Shown here: piece after piece, positions 46,296-59,455 of the stretch | Layout: each line of letters begins with the position of its first letter | How positions within the stretch are numbered: position 1 is the first letter of the stretch | Assembly (NCBI GenBank): GCA_025642075.2 | Contig: JAODUO010001225.1 | Coordinates: 101,895 to 165,894 of the forward strand | Length of the DNA stretch: 64,000 nt | Direction of reading: 5' to 3' | Origin: Ridgeia piscesae | Taxonomy: Eukaryota; Annelida; Polychaeta; Sabellida; Siboglinidae | Made by a program: the position numbers and the translations under genes | Notes under the pieces: model-generated | The model's database searches: none | Seen by the model: only the letters and a program-made list of their open reading frames with translations | Told to the model about the DNA's origin: nothing

Positions 46296-47040
46296 GTGGG
46301 CAATTCACACCAATTTACTTCGGTACTTCGCTCCAGAGAGGCCCTGCACTCTCCTTTAGAGCTTTCTTCTACAGGTTATCTGTTTTCACGAGACTCCTCT
46401 GTCGTAGATAAGAGCTTCACCGAGATTTCTCGGTCTCGAGCACAAGTCGGCACGGAGCAGAAGTATTTCTGTGACCTCGCAGCCATGACATGCCGACGGC
46501 TGTATATCTCCTCCTTCCAGGATTGGACGGGAGCTGCCCTCAATCAGTCCATACAAGGACTGATTGACCACGTATCCACAGAACAGCTGTTGGAACAGTT
46601 TAAGGTAACTTTACAGTAGTCGCAGACAGGGGCAACTACTTGGTATGATGGTGCTACCTTGGATTGCGCCACCGCCTACAACATCCTACAGCATCAACGG
46701 GACCGAGCTCTACGAGGAGTCTATCCCCTTGTTCCACTAGAGGAACGGGAGCGCTTTCGAACTGCTCCATTTGGGGCTTCGTCACTATTCGACGAGCTCC
46801 CAAGTAAGCTACAGCTGCGGGACAAGGTGGCCAGTCGGCAACGAGATTATACCCTATACAGGGGTTCAGCACCTTTTACCGTCGGTAAAACATGTGCTTC
46901 TCCACATTGGTCAGCACCGGCTAGATCCGCGACACGACAGGCTGCTATGCCAATGCCATTGTCAGCAGTCCTTTCTGGCCACTAGAGGACGTGGTTCAGG
47001 ACGTCCCTTTCACCAACAAGGAGGATGACGACACAGGTCA
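46296..47040 (+). pseudogene. DIRS gag-like region
   Basis: Frame 46,296-46,985, interrupted by one TAG at 46,617, contains QKYFCDLAAMTCRRLYISSF and then NILQHQRDRALRGVYPLVPL and RFRTAPFGASSLFDELPS. After a frame change it ends in the Gly/Arg-rich LATRGRGSGRPFHQQGG, a usual gag tail. The similarity is to DIRS gag proteins I recall from aquatic animals. Confidence 0.6.
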
Positions 47041-47196
47041 GGACAACCTGTATCCGAGGACACGGACACCGGTCAGCCCTATTGTTACGCGACCTTCGAC
47101 CCTCGACGCTCTAGACATACCACGACACGTGGTCGTGTTACCTCCTTTGCTTACTAGGAAGGTGGGAACTCTGTCCCTGTTCTGCGATGTCCAGAG

Positions 47197-48000
47197 ATGA
47201 AAGAGATGCAGCGAGTGGGTGTGCAATATTCTGGAAGTCGGTTTCCATCTTCGATTCAGAGAATGTCCCCCATGACAGAACCAGACACTCAGTTGTTCAC
47301 GGATGCATCGAACATCGGCTGGGCAGCACATTGGAATGCATTGATGGTGTCCGGTGTATGGACAACAATCAAGAAAATACTTCACATCAATGTACTCCAG
47401 TTAGAAGGCATACACAGAGCCATGCTCCATTGGCTGCGGAAGCTTATGGGTCTGACAGTCCTGGTTGCGTCAGACAACTCCACTGTAGTGTCCTACATCA
47501 ACAAGCACGGCTGAACAAGGTCAGTACAGCTGTGCAGACGGACTAAGAAGCTACTCCTCATGTGTCAGGCCAACCAAATAGTACTCCGGGCACGACACAT
47601 CCCCGGGAGATTGAACGTCCTTGCAGACATCCTGTCACGCCCTTCCCAGATGTCAGGTACAATATGGTCTCTACATCCATCTGTCTTCCGAGCACGGGAA
47701 TGGGGAATCCCAGTATTGGATCTGTTTGCGACGAGGTGGAATCACATGCTTCCACTATTTGTGTCCCCTGTTTCGGATCCATCAACCATGGCAGTAGATG
47801 CTCTGTCATTGAGCTGGAAGGCACTGTGGGCATACGCATACCCACCACCAGCTCTGTTACCACGGGTGCTCGAGAAGGCCCAACAGGACCTCATTGTCCC
47901 ACACTGGCCCCAGGCGATCTGGTTCCCACTACTCTTAGGGATGCTGGTACAATCTCCACTCCGGATACCCAACATTCCTAGGTTACTATCCCAGCATTGA
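47197..48000 (+). pseudogene. DIRS RNase H region
   Basis: LFTDASNIGWAAHW (about 47,296-47,337) carries the first catalytic Asp. HINVLQLEGIHRAML carries the Glu and VASDNSTVVSYINKHG the second Asp. After a stop, in another frame, LRARHIPGRLNVLADILSRP has the final Asp, followed by VFRAREWGIPVLDLFATRWN, FVSPVSDPSTMAVDALSLSW and PPALLPRVLEKA. This is the standard DIRS RNase H block. Confidence 0.85.
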
Positions 48001-49120
48001 GGTCAGATCCATCGAGATACGTCCAATCTCCAGCTACGCACGTGGAGAGTATCCGGGATACCCTCTGCAGCAGAGACCTTTCGGTCGACGTTGCCTACCG
48101 TGTCAGTAGACCCAAGCGAGAGTCTACTCTGGTGATCTATGAGTCCAAGTGGAGGATCTTCACTGCTTGGTGTAACAACACATTAATCCACTCTCGGCTA
48201 CTGAGAGTGTAGTGTCGGATTTTCTTCTCCACCTTCACATGGAGAAACATTTGGCTATCTTGACCATTGCAGTCTATCAGATGGCAATTGCCAACACTCT
48301 TCATGCCACTTCCAGTGCGGAAGTAGGACGAAATCCTGCAATGAAGTCGCTACTTCGAAATATCGAAAAGGAACAGGCACCATCAATGTCAATTTCCAGA
48401 ATAGAATCTTACCTTAGTTTTGTCAGCTTTGACAAAACCGCCTTTCGAACCGCTAGACCAAACATCGGATCAGCTGCTTACATGGAAGACAGTTTTCATC
48501 ATCGCGCGTACTTCCGGCAAACGTCGGGGCGAAATCCATGCCAATGAACATGCCCGAATACAACGGACCTGTCATTCATAGCTAAGATGCTAGTATTGGG
48601 CAAGGGCCTGAAATGCGCGCTTTCATGCATAATTCCAACACTTGACCGTCAGTTGAGCTATGGCATAGTTGAAGACCGACTCTAGTTCCCAATATGGGCA
48701 CTAAGATTCTACCTGGAAAGGTCTATGCCTTGGAGGGGGCACAAGCGCCTCCTCTTTTTGTCATTCAACCAGGGCATAAACGAGACATTGTACCATCCAC
48801 AATCTCCGGGTAGATCCGGAAACGATTCTGGAGTGCTACACAAATTCCCCTACACCTCTCCTTGAGTCCCACAAGGTTAAGGCGCAACAGGTACGGTCCA
48901 TGGCTGCATCGCTCGCATTCCACAGACAGGCCTCCATGGAACAGATTCTGCGAGCTGATACCTGGCACTGTCATAACACCTTCACCGACTTTTATCTCAA
49001 TGACCTATCTCTCTATTCTGCCAATCTCATTCAACTAGGACCGGTAGTGGCTGCAGAATCAATTCTGCACCCAACATTAGGGATCATTAGAGGCAACATT
49101 GTCTATATCCCACCATCCAT
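48000..49120 (+). pseudogene. DIRS tyrosine recombinase (integrase)
   Basis: N-terminal part: VDVAYRVSRPKRESTLVIYE, SKWRIFTAWCNN. Core-binding part in another frame: MSDFLLHLHMEKHLAILTIA and PAMKSLLRNIEKEQ. Catalytic end: KAQQVRSMAASLAFHRQASM and TWHCHNTFTDFYLNDLSLY. The HxxR box reads QxxR, so the catalytic His is replaced by Gln while the Arg and the terminal Tyr (FYL) remain. Multiple frameshifts. In life it would insert a circular DNA copy without target duplication. Confidence 0.8.
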
Positions 49121-49449
49121 TCACCTAGATTCTGCACCTTGTGAAGCGACGGAGCCAGGCTATATCATATTTATAAGTAACATACTTACCTGGCTTCATC
49201 GCTTCTTCATCTCACCCTCCCTCCTTCCCCGCTATAGGGAGATTACCTATCACGGTATGAGCCTTTTTGCCAAGTGCGAAGAGAAGAGACTCAGTGATTG
49301 GATGGGGTGGTGAGAGCTGTGGGAATAGGTAATTTTTTCATTTTATTAATTGTGGTTACCAACTTGGGCACGGCCAGGTCTATTGCACCTTGTGAAGCAA
49401 CTGAGCCGAATAAGTATGTTACTTATAAATACATATTTTAATTCTAAAA

Positions 49450-50045
49450 ATCTAGATTTAAAAGGTTCTGAAAAACTGGCACACAGACAAATGATATGTG
49501 GGTAATCAAAATCTGCCATCATTTTAGGTGTCAGAAGAATAGAAGAGGAACTGTGGTGCCTGCAAGTTGGTGATTTAGGTTATTCTCGCTTAATTTTGCA
49601 GGGCAAAATCTATGTAAACATTATATCCAATTATATATTACTAGTGTTTATTTTTAAGTCCCATAAAACGTCTTATTGATTTTCCAAAATAAATATCTTA
49701 CACTGTTTATTTGCATCAGCTGACCAATACAAACATGGTCATATCTCCAGGGATATAGGTCAGCTAAGGTCACACAACTTAGACATTTTACTGGTGTATT
49801 CTATTATGCATATCAGAAACTAGCGATAAATTAGAGATGTGTTCTTCTTAGTTTGAATACTTTGAACATTGACAAATATTTTGAGCAATGAGTGGTAGCA
49901 TACAGTGGTTCAATTTTGATGGTTTTCCATTACTCCAAGCACCCCAGATTTTGCAATGGATTACCAGACTTGACTCTGATCTTTTATGTTGAAAATAGGG
50001 CAGATTTTAACAATTACTCCAAGCATGTAGCTATAAAGTCCACTT
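49450..50045 (+). repeat. dispersed repeat (pair at 58,850-59,455)
   Basis: Shares aaaactggcacac, atctgccat and actccaagcatgtagctata with the other copy in the same orientation. No coding similarity. Confidence 0.8.
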
Positions 50046-50775
50046 GGCACATGGTAAGTGCCAGTCGGGCCCACTGCTCTTTATTTAGCAACACAGTCAC
50101 AAAACGCATAACAGGTGTGACAAGGTGGAAGCAATAACGTGTTATGTTGCGCATAAACATTGATGGTGGTAGAGAGAAATGTGCTTCATATTTCACCGAT
50201 TAGCAAATATTCTCACAACTACCTCGGTATTAATAATATTAATTAATCACAGTGCATGGAAGTTAACAAATGACATCGTATTGCCCCTAATAGACGCGCA
50301 CTATCTAATAGATGCCCACCCACTTTAGATGTGAAACAATCCATGAAAATGTATTTGAGTGACACAAAAATGCTAGAGTGTAGACGTTAAAATTATTGTT
50401 AAAGATGGCGTCCAGACTAATGCTATTCAAAAATAATAATTGTGTGTAGGGCAACCGAACTGTTACTGGTGAGATTTTCGTATGTAAATATATTGTAAAT
50501 GTAAGTGCTTACCACAAAGAGGGCTTCTTTATTTTATGGTAGTATCAAAGAGAGGCAGTCATGTGCATCAAACAAACGGCGGATTTGTTTAAGTCTAACA
50601 TCTAGGTGCAAAATTTCAAATTGCCATAACTTGAAAACTATTCAAGCTATATAGAACGCTCAAATGTTGGATTCTTGCTAATCTTATCAAAGTCTCTCAC
50701 CATACTGATCTATTCAAAAATCTAAGAGATGACAGCAACCAATTTCTGGAATTTTGGTTGCGTTCATTGGAATGA
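50046..50775. other. unassigned DNA
   Basis: No gene or repeat recognised. Confidence 0.3.
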
Positions 50776-50776
50776 C

Positions 50777-50777
<1 letters not shown>

Positions 50778-50834
<57 letters not shown>

Positions 50835-50846
50835 TTATATATACAA

Positions 50847-50900
<54 letters not shown>

Positions 50901-50916
50901 TGTATATATATATTAT
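50778..50916. repeat. (AT)n microsatellite
   Basis: Two AT blocks separated by gtatatttatatatacaatg. Confidence 0.95.
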
Positions 50917-51087
50917 AGAAAAACGTACAATTGGGGCTGGACAGGCAAAAATTATAAAACTCACAATTACTTTAAACAACTTTATTACACTTGAAGACCA
51001 ACTTATTCCCTTCATTTAGCACCAAATTATACTGACTTAATCCTAGCGGTGCAGTTTTGAGAGATTGTCAAAGAAAACCTAATGTGA

Positions 51088-52545
51088 TCGGCAAACGTCC
51101 GTGATCGAAATAAATTGAACAACAATTAAAGACCCTTTTAATATCTCAGATTAACTGCAATTTATTTTTCTAACTTGCCATGATATGTATGTTTTAAAGT
51201 ACAGAAAATGAATAAGCACATTAAAGAATCTTTAAAATTATATGCTAATCAACTTTCACCGATGACTGAAAATAGCGCCAATCTTTGGAAAACACTTTTG
51301 ACTTTACCCTTGCTTACTCAAAAATGCTCTCTTACACATGAAAGTCACTCTACATAATCTACGACATATCTACTTTACAAAATATGTGGTCCAGAGCACT
51401 CACAAACAGCACCATTGTCTCATAGCCGACATATACAACGTCATATAAAATTGCGTAAAAATCACGGACGTTTGTTACTGGTATCATTTACTTAAGACAC
51501 TTGTATGAGTACTAAGCATCTTCATATCATCTCAAAACGTCTTCTACATGTACAAAAGAGGTTGATATTTGGTTATAGCTATACAAGTATATATATTTCG
51601 ACCATTTCGACCATTCACTGTATGTGTCATGACTTTGAAAATTAAAACATTAATTTGTTTAATTTTCCCCAGGTTACAAGTGCTCTCAAATACAGCAGAT
51701 CCTCTTCTATAGCCTTAATGTACAGGGCCTACCGGGTACTTGTTTACTATTAGTTTTAACAGTAATAAAGACCTTTCTAACACTTGCAGGTGAACAGTAT
51801 GCCTGCTTACATAAAACTCACGGACGTTTGCATAACAATCACGGACGTTTGTTACTGGTATAATTTACTTAAGACACTTGTATGAGTACTAAGCATCTTC
51901 ATATCATCTCAAAACATCTTCTACATGTACAAAAGAGGTTGATCTGTGCTTACAGCTATATACAAGTATATATTTCGACCATTCACTGTATGTGTTATGA
52001 TTTTGAAAAATAAAAACCTTTTTTTTACTTTCTCCAGATTATGTGTGGTCCCACTTATACAAATATATCACAGAACCTCTTCTATACCCGTAATGTACAA
52101 GGCCAACATGTTTATTATTAGTTTCAACAGTGAAAACGATCATTCTGCCAGTTTCAGTCACCTTCTCAGTATATTTAAATAAAAATCACGGACGTTTGTT
52201 TTCATTTCGACGCCAGTTGTAAGGCCAATACACAAACTGGAGTGAAACTTTTGTTCACGATTGAAGAATGTGGTACAAGAAACGAGAAATGCTATAGGAA
52301 ATAGCTAGAAAATTATAGTTATATGCAGGAGAGGTAAACATTTTGAACAAACGTCCGTGATTTTTATCAGTATAATTCTGTTCATGTGCAACCCTAGCCA
52401 AGGGAAGTGGGTGTAGCTAAAACTTTTTCCACCCACAACAATGCAACAACGTACCCTTGTTCATAGGTGGTAAAAATAATATGGTGCCCACTTTCTTAAC
52501 ATGCACATTGGGCTATTGAAATATAATTCACGGACGTTTGTTTAA
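51088..52545. repeat. region with seven copies of CACGGACGTTTG and a ~370-base tandem pair
   Basis: The motif tcacggacgtttg or its complement occurs at 51,092(-), 51,462(+), 51,818(+), 51,839(+), 52,186(+), 52,348(-) and 52,528(+). The blocks from 51,462 and from 51,839 are tandem copies (both contain acacttgtatgagtactaag and ctacatgtacaaaagaggtt) with a period near 377; later spacings are about 345. No ORF. Confidence 0.85.
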
Positions 52546-52549
52546 CTAA

Positions 52550-52930
52550 AATTTCTCATTAGAATGAGAATTGAAAATATTGTGCCGGCCCAAATCATGT
52601 TAAAATGTCATGGAAATGTAAACTGTGTCCACTTACTAGACAAATAATAAGTTTGGGATATTCTAACTTTACATTACTTGAAATAAGATACATTTAAAAA
52701 ATGAAGAAATTCTCAAAAATGCATTTCCCCCACTTTATTTCTAATTTATAGGCCAATAACACAAATAATTCTCGTCGGACTTATACAAATTTACATTTTT
52801 CTGAAAGCCCAAACAATTCTCTATTGAATGATACTAAGAAGAATTAGATTGGTCTACAGGTTTTTATTCTATACCCATGTAAAGCTGAAAAACTGTGGAA
52901 ATGGTGAATTGTACGTTTTTCTAAGACCTC

Positions 52931-53002
<72 letters not shown>

Positions 53003-53480
53003 AGATTAATATTAATTTCATATATATATAGTATTTGTGTGTGTAATCAAATGTACACTGTATATATGTATACCATGTTAAAAATTAACACCCCTAGAAA
53101 GCGACAATATCCATATGTTTACCTGTGTTTGCTGGGTATGGCCCATTTATGTTAGTATGTTAAATGTTATTAAATTTATATTAATATTTTTATGTTATTA
53201 AATTTATATTAATAATGTTTATATTATTACGTTTATATTCAAATAGGTTTTTATTATTACATTTATATTACTTTTTATATATATTTTTATTAATATTTTA
53301 TGTTATATATTTTTATTAATATACTTATAGGTCATATCAGCATTATAATTTTAATGGGGGTGATAAAACGAGTGTGATTGTAATATGTAGCATAATATAT
53401 AATGAAGTACATTCTATTAAATAACCCTCAATAACACAAACTACCCATCACCCAGTAACAAATATGCAGCTCGCAGTGAA
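52550..53480. other. unassigned AT-rich DNA with an (AT)n tract
   Basis: (AT)n lies at 52,934-52,998. The stretch 53,150-53,340 is built from short repeated ttatattaatatttttat words. No gene recognised. Confidence 0.5.
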
Positions 53481-53489
53481 TCCGAGATC

Positions 53490-54300
53490 ACAGGTCTCTG
53501 ACACTTTGTCTGTGTTCCATGATGTGTCCCCAACATTTAATTCACCGACGAATGGTGGTGATTATGGCAAATGGTTGGATGTTTACGCATATACGTGGTG
53601 TGCTGTTCTGTTAGGGATTTTTCTAGGTACTGTAGATGTTGTAGCAGGACTCTTAGTGGTTGGCAGAAAGAGTCCAACTATAGTTTCTGCGGTGGAACTA
53701 CAAACACATCCTTTGATAAGTCTTTCTAGTCTGTGGCCAGGACATCTCCCCTGATTGCACAAAACACTCCACTGCTGTGTTTGGTATGGTCCTTCCGATA
53801 TACTTCCGTTTAGTGGGGAGGGAAGAAGCTGTAAGTAGGCAATGTACAGTCAATTTTTGACTCCCATCCCGGAATGATATGTGGGTCGTATTGGTGAAGT
53901 ATCGTCACAGCTCTTAATATTTCCCCTGATGCTGGTACAGTTAACTAATAGAATCTTAATGAATGTTGAGCCTTTCTTGGGGAATTCTTGTTGTGTTGAT
54001 GTGTCATTGTTGTCATTCGGAGAAACAGTTGCCTCTCTGTGGATCAGGAGAGCATTGCAGATGCCCAATTGTTTCAAATCATAGAACATTGACCTGGACA
54101 TACACATGGCAGATTTGGATGTTTGTTGACTCACCTGAATCAGCAAGCTGCTTGAATAACTGATTGTCATGGTGACGGTCACAGTTGACTGGACTGGATA
54201 TGGCAATTATGGAGGAATACCTTGAAACATCTTTAAAAACACAAATGTTCAGGTTGAAGCACAATATTGCTGAACACTTGAAATAAAGTTGATAATAGCA
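53490..54300 (-). pseudogene. LINE endonuclease-domain fragment flanking element C
   Basis: Close duplicate of 19,620-20,480, read on the minus strand (KILLVNCTSIRGN at about 53,930-53,970). Same position relative to the element C arm as in element B. Confidence 0.6.
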
Positions 54301-54321
54301 TGACAACAGTGTTACATTTAG

Positions 54322-55480
54322 GCCGGGAGCCAGGTTCAGCTCTCAGGATGTATTCTGCCAAGTTTTTTCACTAGTATTTCCTAGTAACTGATACACTGGG
54401 CCATCACAAATTTATAATGACCACTGCCAACTCGGGGCCTTTTGGCCTCAGGGGGCCAGAACCCCCCTTTTCAGGCCTGAAATGAAGTAAATACAAATAT
54501 TTTGACACTGTGGGGCCAGGCATAGATGTAGACAAAACAAATTGGCAGAAAACATCCCGAAACATTGGGTAAGACAGAGGTGTATGATTTAGGTGTTTGA
54601 CCTAATTCAATTCCACAGTGTGAACCGTTGAGTCCCCCCAAAAATGGGAAAAAATTCATCCTACGCCTGACAAGTTAGTGTCATAAATGAATATTTACAA
54701 ATCTTTTTATGTACACAATAGCTACGTTTTCATATAGTAAACATCCCACGGCCATTATCTTCGATGTGATACCAAGATGACCTCTGTGTGTGGAACATTA
54801 TGCCCACCCCTAAATCACTGACATTTTAATTATTGCATGTTGGGTCTTCTAATGCGCTACCATATTTATTGTATTTAAATTATATTGAATGTCAAGGTCA
54901 ATTATAAAAGGCAAGGTCAATTATCTCGCCCATTGACGGGCGGGAAAAATCAAACTAGGCTTGACGATGTGGCGTGTAGTATCTCATTTTGAAGCTCTGC
55001 ATCTCTAGCTGTCGAATCGTGACCTTTGGTTTCTCATATAATTACGCCCCTGTGGGTGGAAACCCTAACGCAACCCCTAAATCACTGAAATTCTTTTTAT
55101 AGAATGTCGAGTCTTCTAATGCGCTATTATCTTTAGTGCATAGACACTAACGATGATTTTGACTTAATGTTTTTTCAATGTTGTTAATTTTGATTGTGCA
55201 CATTACTATACATGAATTATAATGAAAGCCAAGGTCACTGATAACTGTCAAGGTCAATGTGTTTTCACCCCGCTCATGGACTGTGCGAAAAAGAGACTGC
55301 TGTCCCATATGGCATGTAATACCTCATTTTGAAGCTCTGCATCTTTAGGTGTCGTATCTTGTATCTTGTTTCCTCATATAATTACGCAGGGTACCCTTGG
55401 CATAAAGTGCCCATGTGGTAATACGGCCCCTACTATATCTGCCAACTTATCGAACATGAAATTTGCTATATATGGTGGAG
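54322..55480 (+). mobile_element. element C, left inverted arm
   Basis: Reverse complement of 56,590-57,645 and of 25,840-27,055. The outer end is ggccgggagccagg at 54,322. It contains two ~280-340-base units sharing ctaaatcactga and gtcttctaatgcgctac/t (near 54,812 and 55,078). Confidence 0.75.
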
Positions 55481-56135
55481 ACTGATGCAGTCACTCTTCG
55501 CGATCATATAGCCAAATACCAGGAGCTCAGAGAAGCAGTGAGGAATGGGGAACTGGGAGAAACTGGACACTTCTGGATCAAGGACATGGATTGCATCTGG
55601 CTCTTCATGTAATTGAACAATGGAACCAAAAGATCGAACCAGATCGGTACAAGTATGTCGTAAGCGGAATGCCAAACCCGCTTTTTCGTGCAGATCCGCA
55701 GAATTATGCTCGATTTCTCACATACTACAGACACTTTATGAAACACACTGAGAAAACGCGTTCTGTTTAAGAGAGTGCTAGGGTTATCAATGTTCCCATA
55801 TAGCGGACCCTATTCAAATCCTGCAACAGAGAATAACAATAATAGAAGAAACAGCTATGAAGAGGCTAAAAGACAAAATCAAGTTCTTGTGCATATTCTG
55901 CTGGAATTGGCCGTATCATCATTAAAGTTGAGTGAGCCAACTTCACATCTTGACTGGACACACCAAGGGAGAGTTAGTAGAGGTTGTGTGGAATATGGTT
56001 GGTTGCACATGCAGCAATGCAGAGAGGCAGCAAAGAGACGTAAGACCACGTGAACTGTTTTGGTCCAAGGATCAGGTGAAGTGAACCAGCCTGTCTTCAG
56101 GCGCAACTAGAAGATGTAAACCATGATTCTTTAAA
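55480..56135 (+). pseudogene. orphan transposon-family gene remnant, N-terminal half (element C)
   Basis: Plus-strand frames include TLRDHIAKYQELREAVRNGE, LGETGHFWIKDMDCIWLFM and, in another frame, NPLFRADPQNYARFLTYYRH. The last box parallels YFFAAGHHNYARYLSWY of element A's gene, which places it in the same wide family. Later frames (EEAKRQNQVLVHILLELA, then REAAKRRKTT) are less certain. It lies between the inverted arms of element C. Confidence 0.5.
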
Positions 56136-56589
56136 ATGGCAAAGCACAACAAGAAGAATTCATCCAGGATCGACTTCTCATGAAGAGAGTCACGTTTGTT
56201 TGACCCCATTACAATGAACAAGTAAGGAGATGATTCAGTACAAGACCAAAAGTAGATTAATCTTTTCGGTCCTATGGTTGCAAGTAAGCATCACTCTGAC
56301 CTGATGATCTAACCACTCACTGTCATGCCATATTCAATGGCAACAATTGGTAGGTTCTTCGCGAAAACCAATAAACCGCAAGGGGTGAAGTACCTGATCA
56401 AAGATGCCGATCATTCATAGATCCCTTGTCTTAACGATTACACCCTAATACAAGAAGGTGTGTCTCCGACTATGAAGATGATATCACATCGAATCTTTGA
56501 TACTCTGCCTGCTGCAGCAGAAAATACACACAGCCATGTCGATCTATCCATTAATAATAATAATAATAATGACTTCTCATGCTCTAATA
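56136..56589. other. element C interior, decayed
   Basis: Probably further decayed gene sequence. It ends with (AAT)n and the cttctcatgctctaatatac phrase, where element B carries its L2-group insertion. Confidence 0.45.
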
Positions 56590-57645
56590 TACTCAGAGAT
56601 CAAGCTCAATGGCGAGATAAAACCAATGCATTTGTAAAACACATTGACCTTGACATTTATCGTTCAATATAATTCAAATGCGTAGAATCAAACTGAACAA
56701 CATTGAAAAGCATTAAAACAACATGATATCATGATTATTATTACTAAAATAAAGACAGTAGCGAAGTAGAAGACCCAGTATTTGATAATTAAAATTTCAG
56801 TGACTTAGGAGGCTCGTAACAATATGAGGAAACAAAATCCAAGATTCGACATTAGAGATGGAGAGCCTCAAAATATGACATGCCATATGGGCCAGCAGTT
56901 TAATTTTCGCGCCCGCACAGTCCATGAGCGGGATGAAAACATTTTGACCTTGAAATGTATCAGTGACCTTGACTTTCAGTATAATTCATGTATAGTAATG
57001 TGCACAATCAAACTTAACAACATTAAAAAACATTAATTCAAGATCATAATTAGTGTCGATGCACTACAGATAGTAACGCATTAGAAGATCCGATATTCGA
57101 TAACAAGGTAGTAGTGCATTAGATGACCCAACATGCGATAATTAAAATGTTAGTGACTTAGGGGGTGGGTTAGGCTTCATAATGTTCGAGACACAGAGGT
57201 CATCTTGGTATCATATCGAAGCTAATGGCTGTGGGAATATTTCTGTGTGAAAATGTGGCCATTTTGATACATAAAAAGACTTCTAAATAATCATTTATGA
57301 CTCTAAATAGTCAGGCGGAGGAAAATATCAATATGTTCATTTGGGGGGCTCAATCGTATACATTGTGGAATTGATCATACAACACCGCCTTCCCCAATGT
57401 CACTGTATGCTTTCTGCAAAATTGTGTGTCTCTACTTCTATGTTTGGCCCCACAGTAACAAAATATTTGAATTTACTTAATTCCAGGTCTTAAAAGGGGT
57501 TTTCTGGCCCCCTATGGTCAAAAGGCTCCGAGTTGGGAGTGGTTATTATGAACTTGAGATGGCCCAGTGTATTAGTCATCTGGAAATACTAGTGAAAAAA
57601 CTTAGGAGAAAACATCCCGAGAGCTGGACCTGGCTCCCGGCCTAA
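56590..57645 (-). mobile_element. element C, right inverted arm
   Basis: Reverse complement of 54,322-55,480 and direct match to 25,840-27,055. Outer end gagctggacctggctcccgg at about 57,625-57,643. Confidence 0.75.
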
Positions 57646-57649
57646 TTGT

Positions 57650-58140
57650 GGCAGCCAAAGCACACACGCATTGCACAAATATGTTTCCCATAATTGAGTG
57701 CATTATTACAAAAAGTGTGAATGTCATTGAAGGAAATCTCTGTAGATTCTAACTTCCTCTTGGTGTTGATTAGGTCCATATATCCCCAATACCTCGAGCA
57801 CCCTAAAAGATAAAGACCAGAAATAATTGGTATGATAATTACTATGGTTGCTACGTACACATTATCATATTTACATTATTTCATTCACAGTTAACTTTAA
57901 TAAAAATAGATAGGAGAGTGTGGAGGCTAGATATGAGGCTATTAACCATTATTATTAACTATGAAATCGTCCAATTAAAATAACCTCCCACAGTTCTCTA
58001 AACAAATTTGAGAAGTGTTCTTTTAGTCTGGTTTTTACGATTTTTTGAAATTACTAGCATTTACTTTATATAGTCCTACTCAACAGCGATTCCCCTAGAA
58101 GGCAGCTTGCATTAATGTTGCAGGCATCGATTACAAAATA
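57650..58140. other. unassigned DNA
   Basis: No gene or repeat recognised. Confidence 0.3.
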
Positions 58141-58425
58141 AAACGATTATCAAGTAAAACATATGACATTCAGTAAACCATCTAAAAATCTGGAAAGTGA
58201 CATATACTGGCGAATATGGTGAAGATCACAGCAGTGACATGCTTTCGATAAATGTTGTTTGAAATTGAAGTTTTCATCAAACGTTACTCTGAGATTTAAC
58301 ACTGAGGTGGCTGGTGTGATTCTCTGATTCAAAATATGTGTCAGGAAAAAAACATCAAGTTTTCTACACTGCGTTGATGATGATGATTAGAAATTTGGTC
58401 TTATCTGCATTAAGCTTTAATCTAC
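58140..58425 (-). pseudogene. LINE reverse-transcriptase fragment
   Basis: The minus strand reads through LNADKTKFLI, then ITPATSVLNLRVTFDENFNF and KQHLSKACHCC, the post-catalytic part of a CR1/L2-like RT. Truncated at both ends and frameshifted. Confidence 0.65.
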
Positions 58426-58790
58426 TTTTTTTCATCCAAAGGGAGATAATTTGGCAAAATATGAGAGCACTATGCATGTTATTATTTACGTTATCTATAG
58501 TAACAATAACACACAAACAATTTATGTATGGCATCTCCTCTATTGCACCCTTGGACCATTTGTCTCTGTGTTACGTATCATATTTGAGAAAATATGAGAG
58601 AGGCTTTCAGTTGTTTCTTAAGGTCATCTCTGTCAGATAACAACATGTTATGGCAACTTTCCGTCTTTGAATTGGCTAATATTTTGTATGTCAAAATATG
58701 GATCAGAACTACCCTGGTATATTATACTGAAAATGTAATTTTCATTTGATGATTTTCTAAACGTTGATGGAAATATAAAGTTTTGTAACT
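58425..58790 (+). repeat. dispersed repeat (pair at 18,220-18,665)
   Basis: Direct match to the first copy, without the 26-base local duplication seen there. Confidence 0.8.
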
Positions 58791-58849
58791 GTTATTAGAT
58801 TTGTCATAATGAGCTAAATACCAATAACAGGGGGACATAAAACTTTGAA

Positions 58850-59455
58850 TATTAAAAAAGTTTTGAAAAAAACTGGCACACGTGATATGTGGGTAATCAA
58901 AATCTGCCATTATTGTAGGTGTGAGGTGAATAGAAGAAGAACTGTGGTTGGGTATTTAGGTTATTCTGGCTTCATTTTGCACGGCAAAATCTACGTAAAA
59001 CATTACATCCAATATAAACTAATGTTTATTTTTAAGTCCCATAATAATTGCTATTCCAAAACAAATCTCTTATACTGTGTATTTGCATCAACTGATATTA
59101 ACAAAATGGACAAGCCACATTCCAACCAATACAAACATGATCATATCTCCAGGGATATAGGTCAGCTAAGGTCACACAACTTAGACATTTTACTGGTATA
59201 TTCTATTATGCGTATCAGAAACTAGGGATAAATTAGAGATGTGTTCTTCTTAGTTTGAATACTTTGAACATTGACAAACATTTTGAGCAATCAGTGGTAG
59301 CATACAGTGCATCGCAGGGTTCAATTTTGATGGTATTCCATTATTCCGAGCATCCCAAATTTTGCAATGGATTACCAGACTCGCCACTGATCTTAGAATG
59401 TTGAAAGTAGGGCAGATTTTAACAGTTACTCCAAGCATGTAGCTATAAAGTCCAC
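58850..59455 (+). repeat. dispersed repeat (pair at 49,450-50,045)
   Basis: Direct match to the first copy with several small indels. The 126-codon frame across it is not conserved in the other copy. Confidence 0.8.

Larger units (their letters stand above)
46290..49320 (+). mobile_element. DIRS-like retrotransposon, internally deleted
   Basis: Gag-like, RNase H and tyrosine-recombinase regions appear in the order expected for DIRS elements, but the reverse-transcriptase palm is missing between gag (ending near 47,030) and RNase H (from 47,280). Near the 3' end, gtgaagcgacggagcc and related words around 49,140, 49,200 and 49,410 occur in both orientations, as expected for DIRS inverted termini. 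The left limit is uncertain. Confidence 0.8.

Noticed and set aside
51088..52545. CRISPR-like array of a short repeat
   Set aside because: Eukaryotic context, variable spacing, mixed orientation and similar spacers; this is a tandem repeat with a conserved word.
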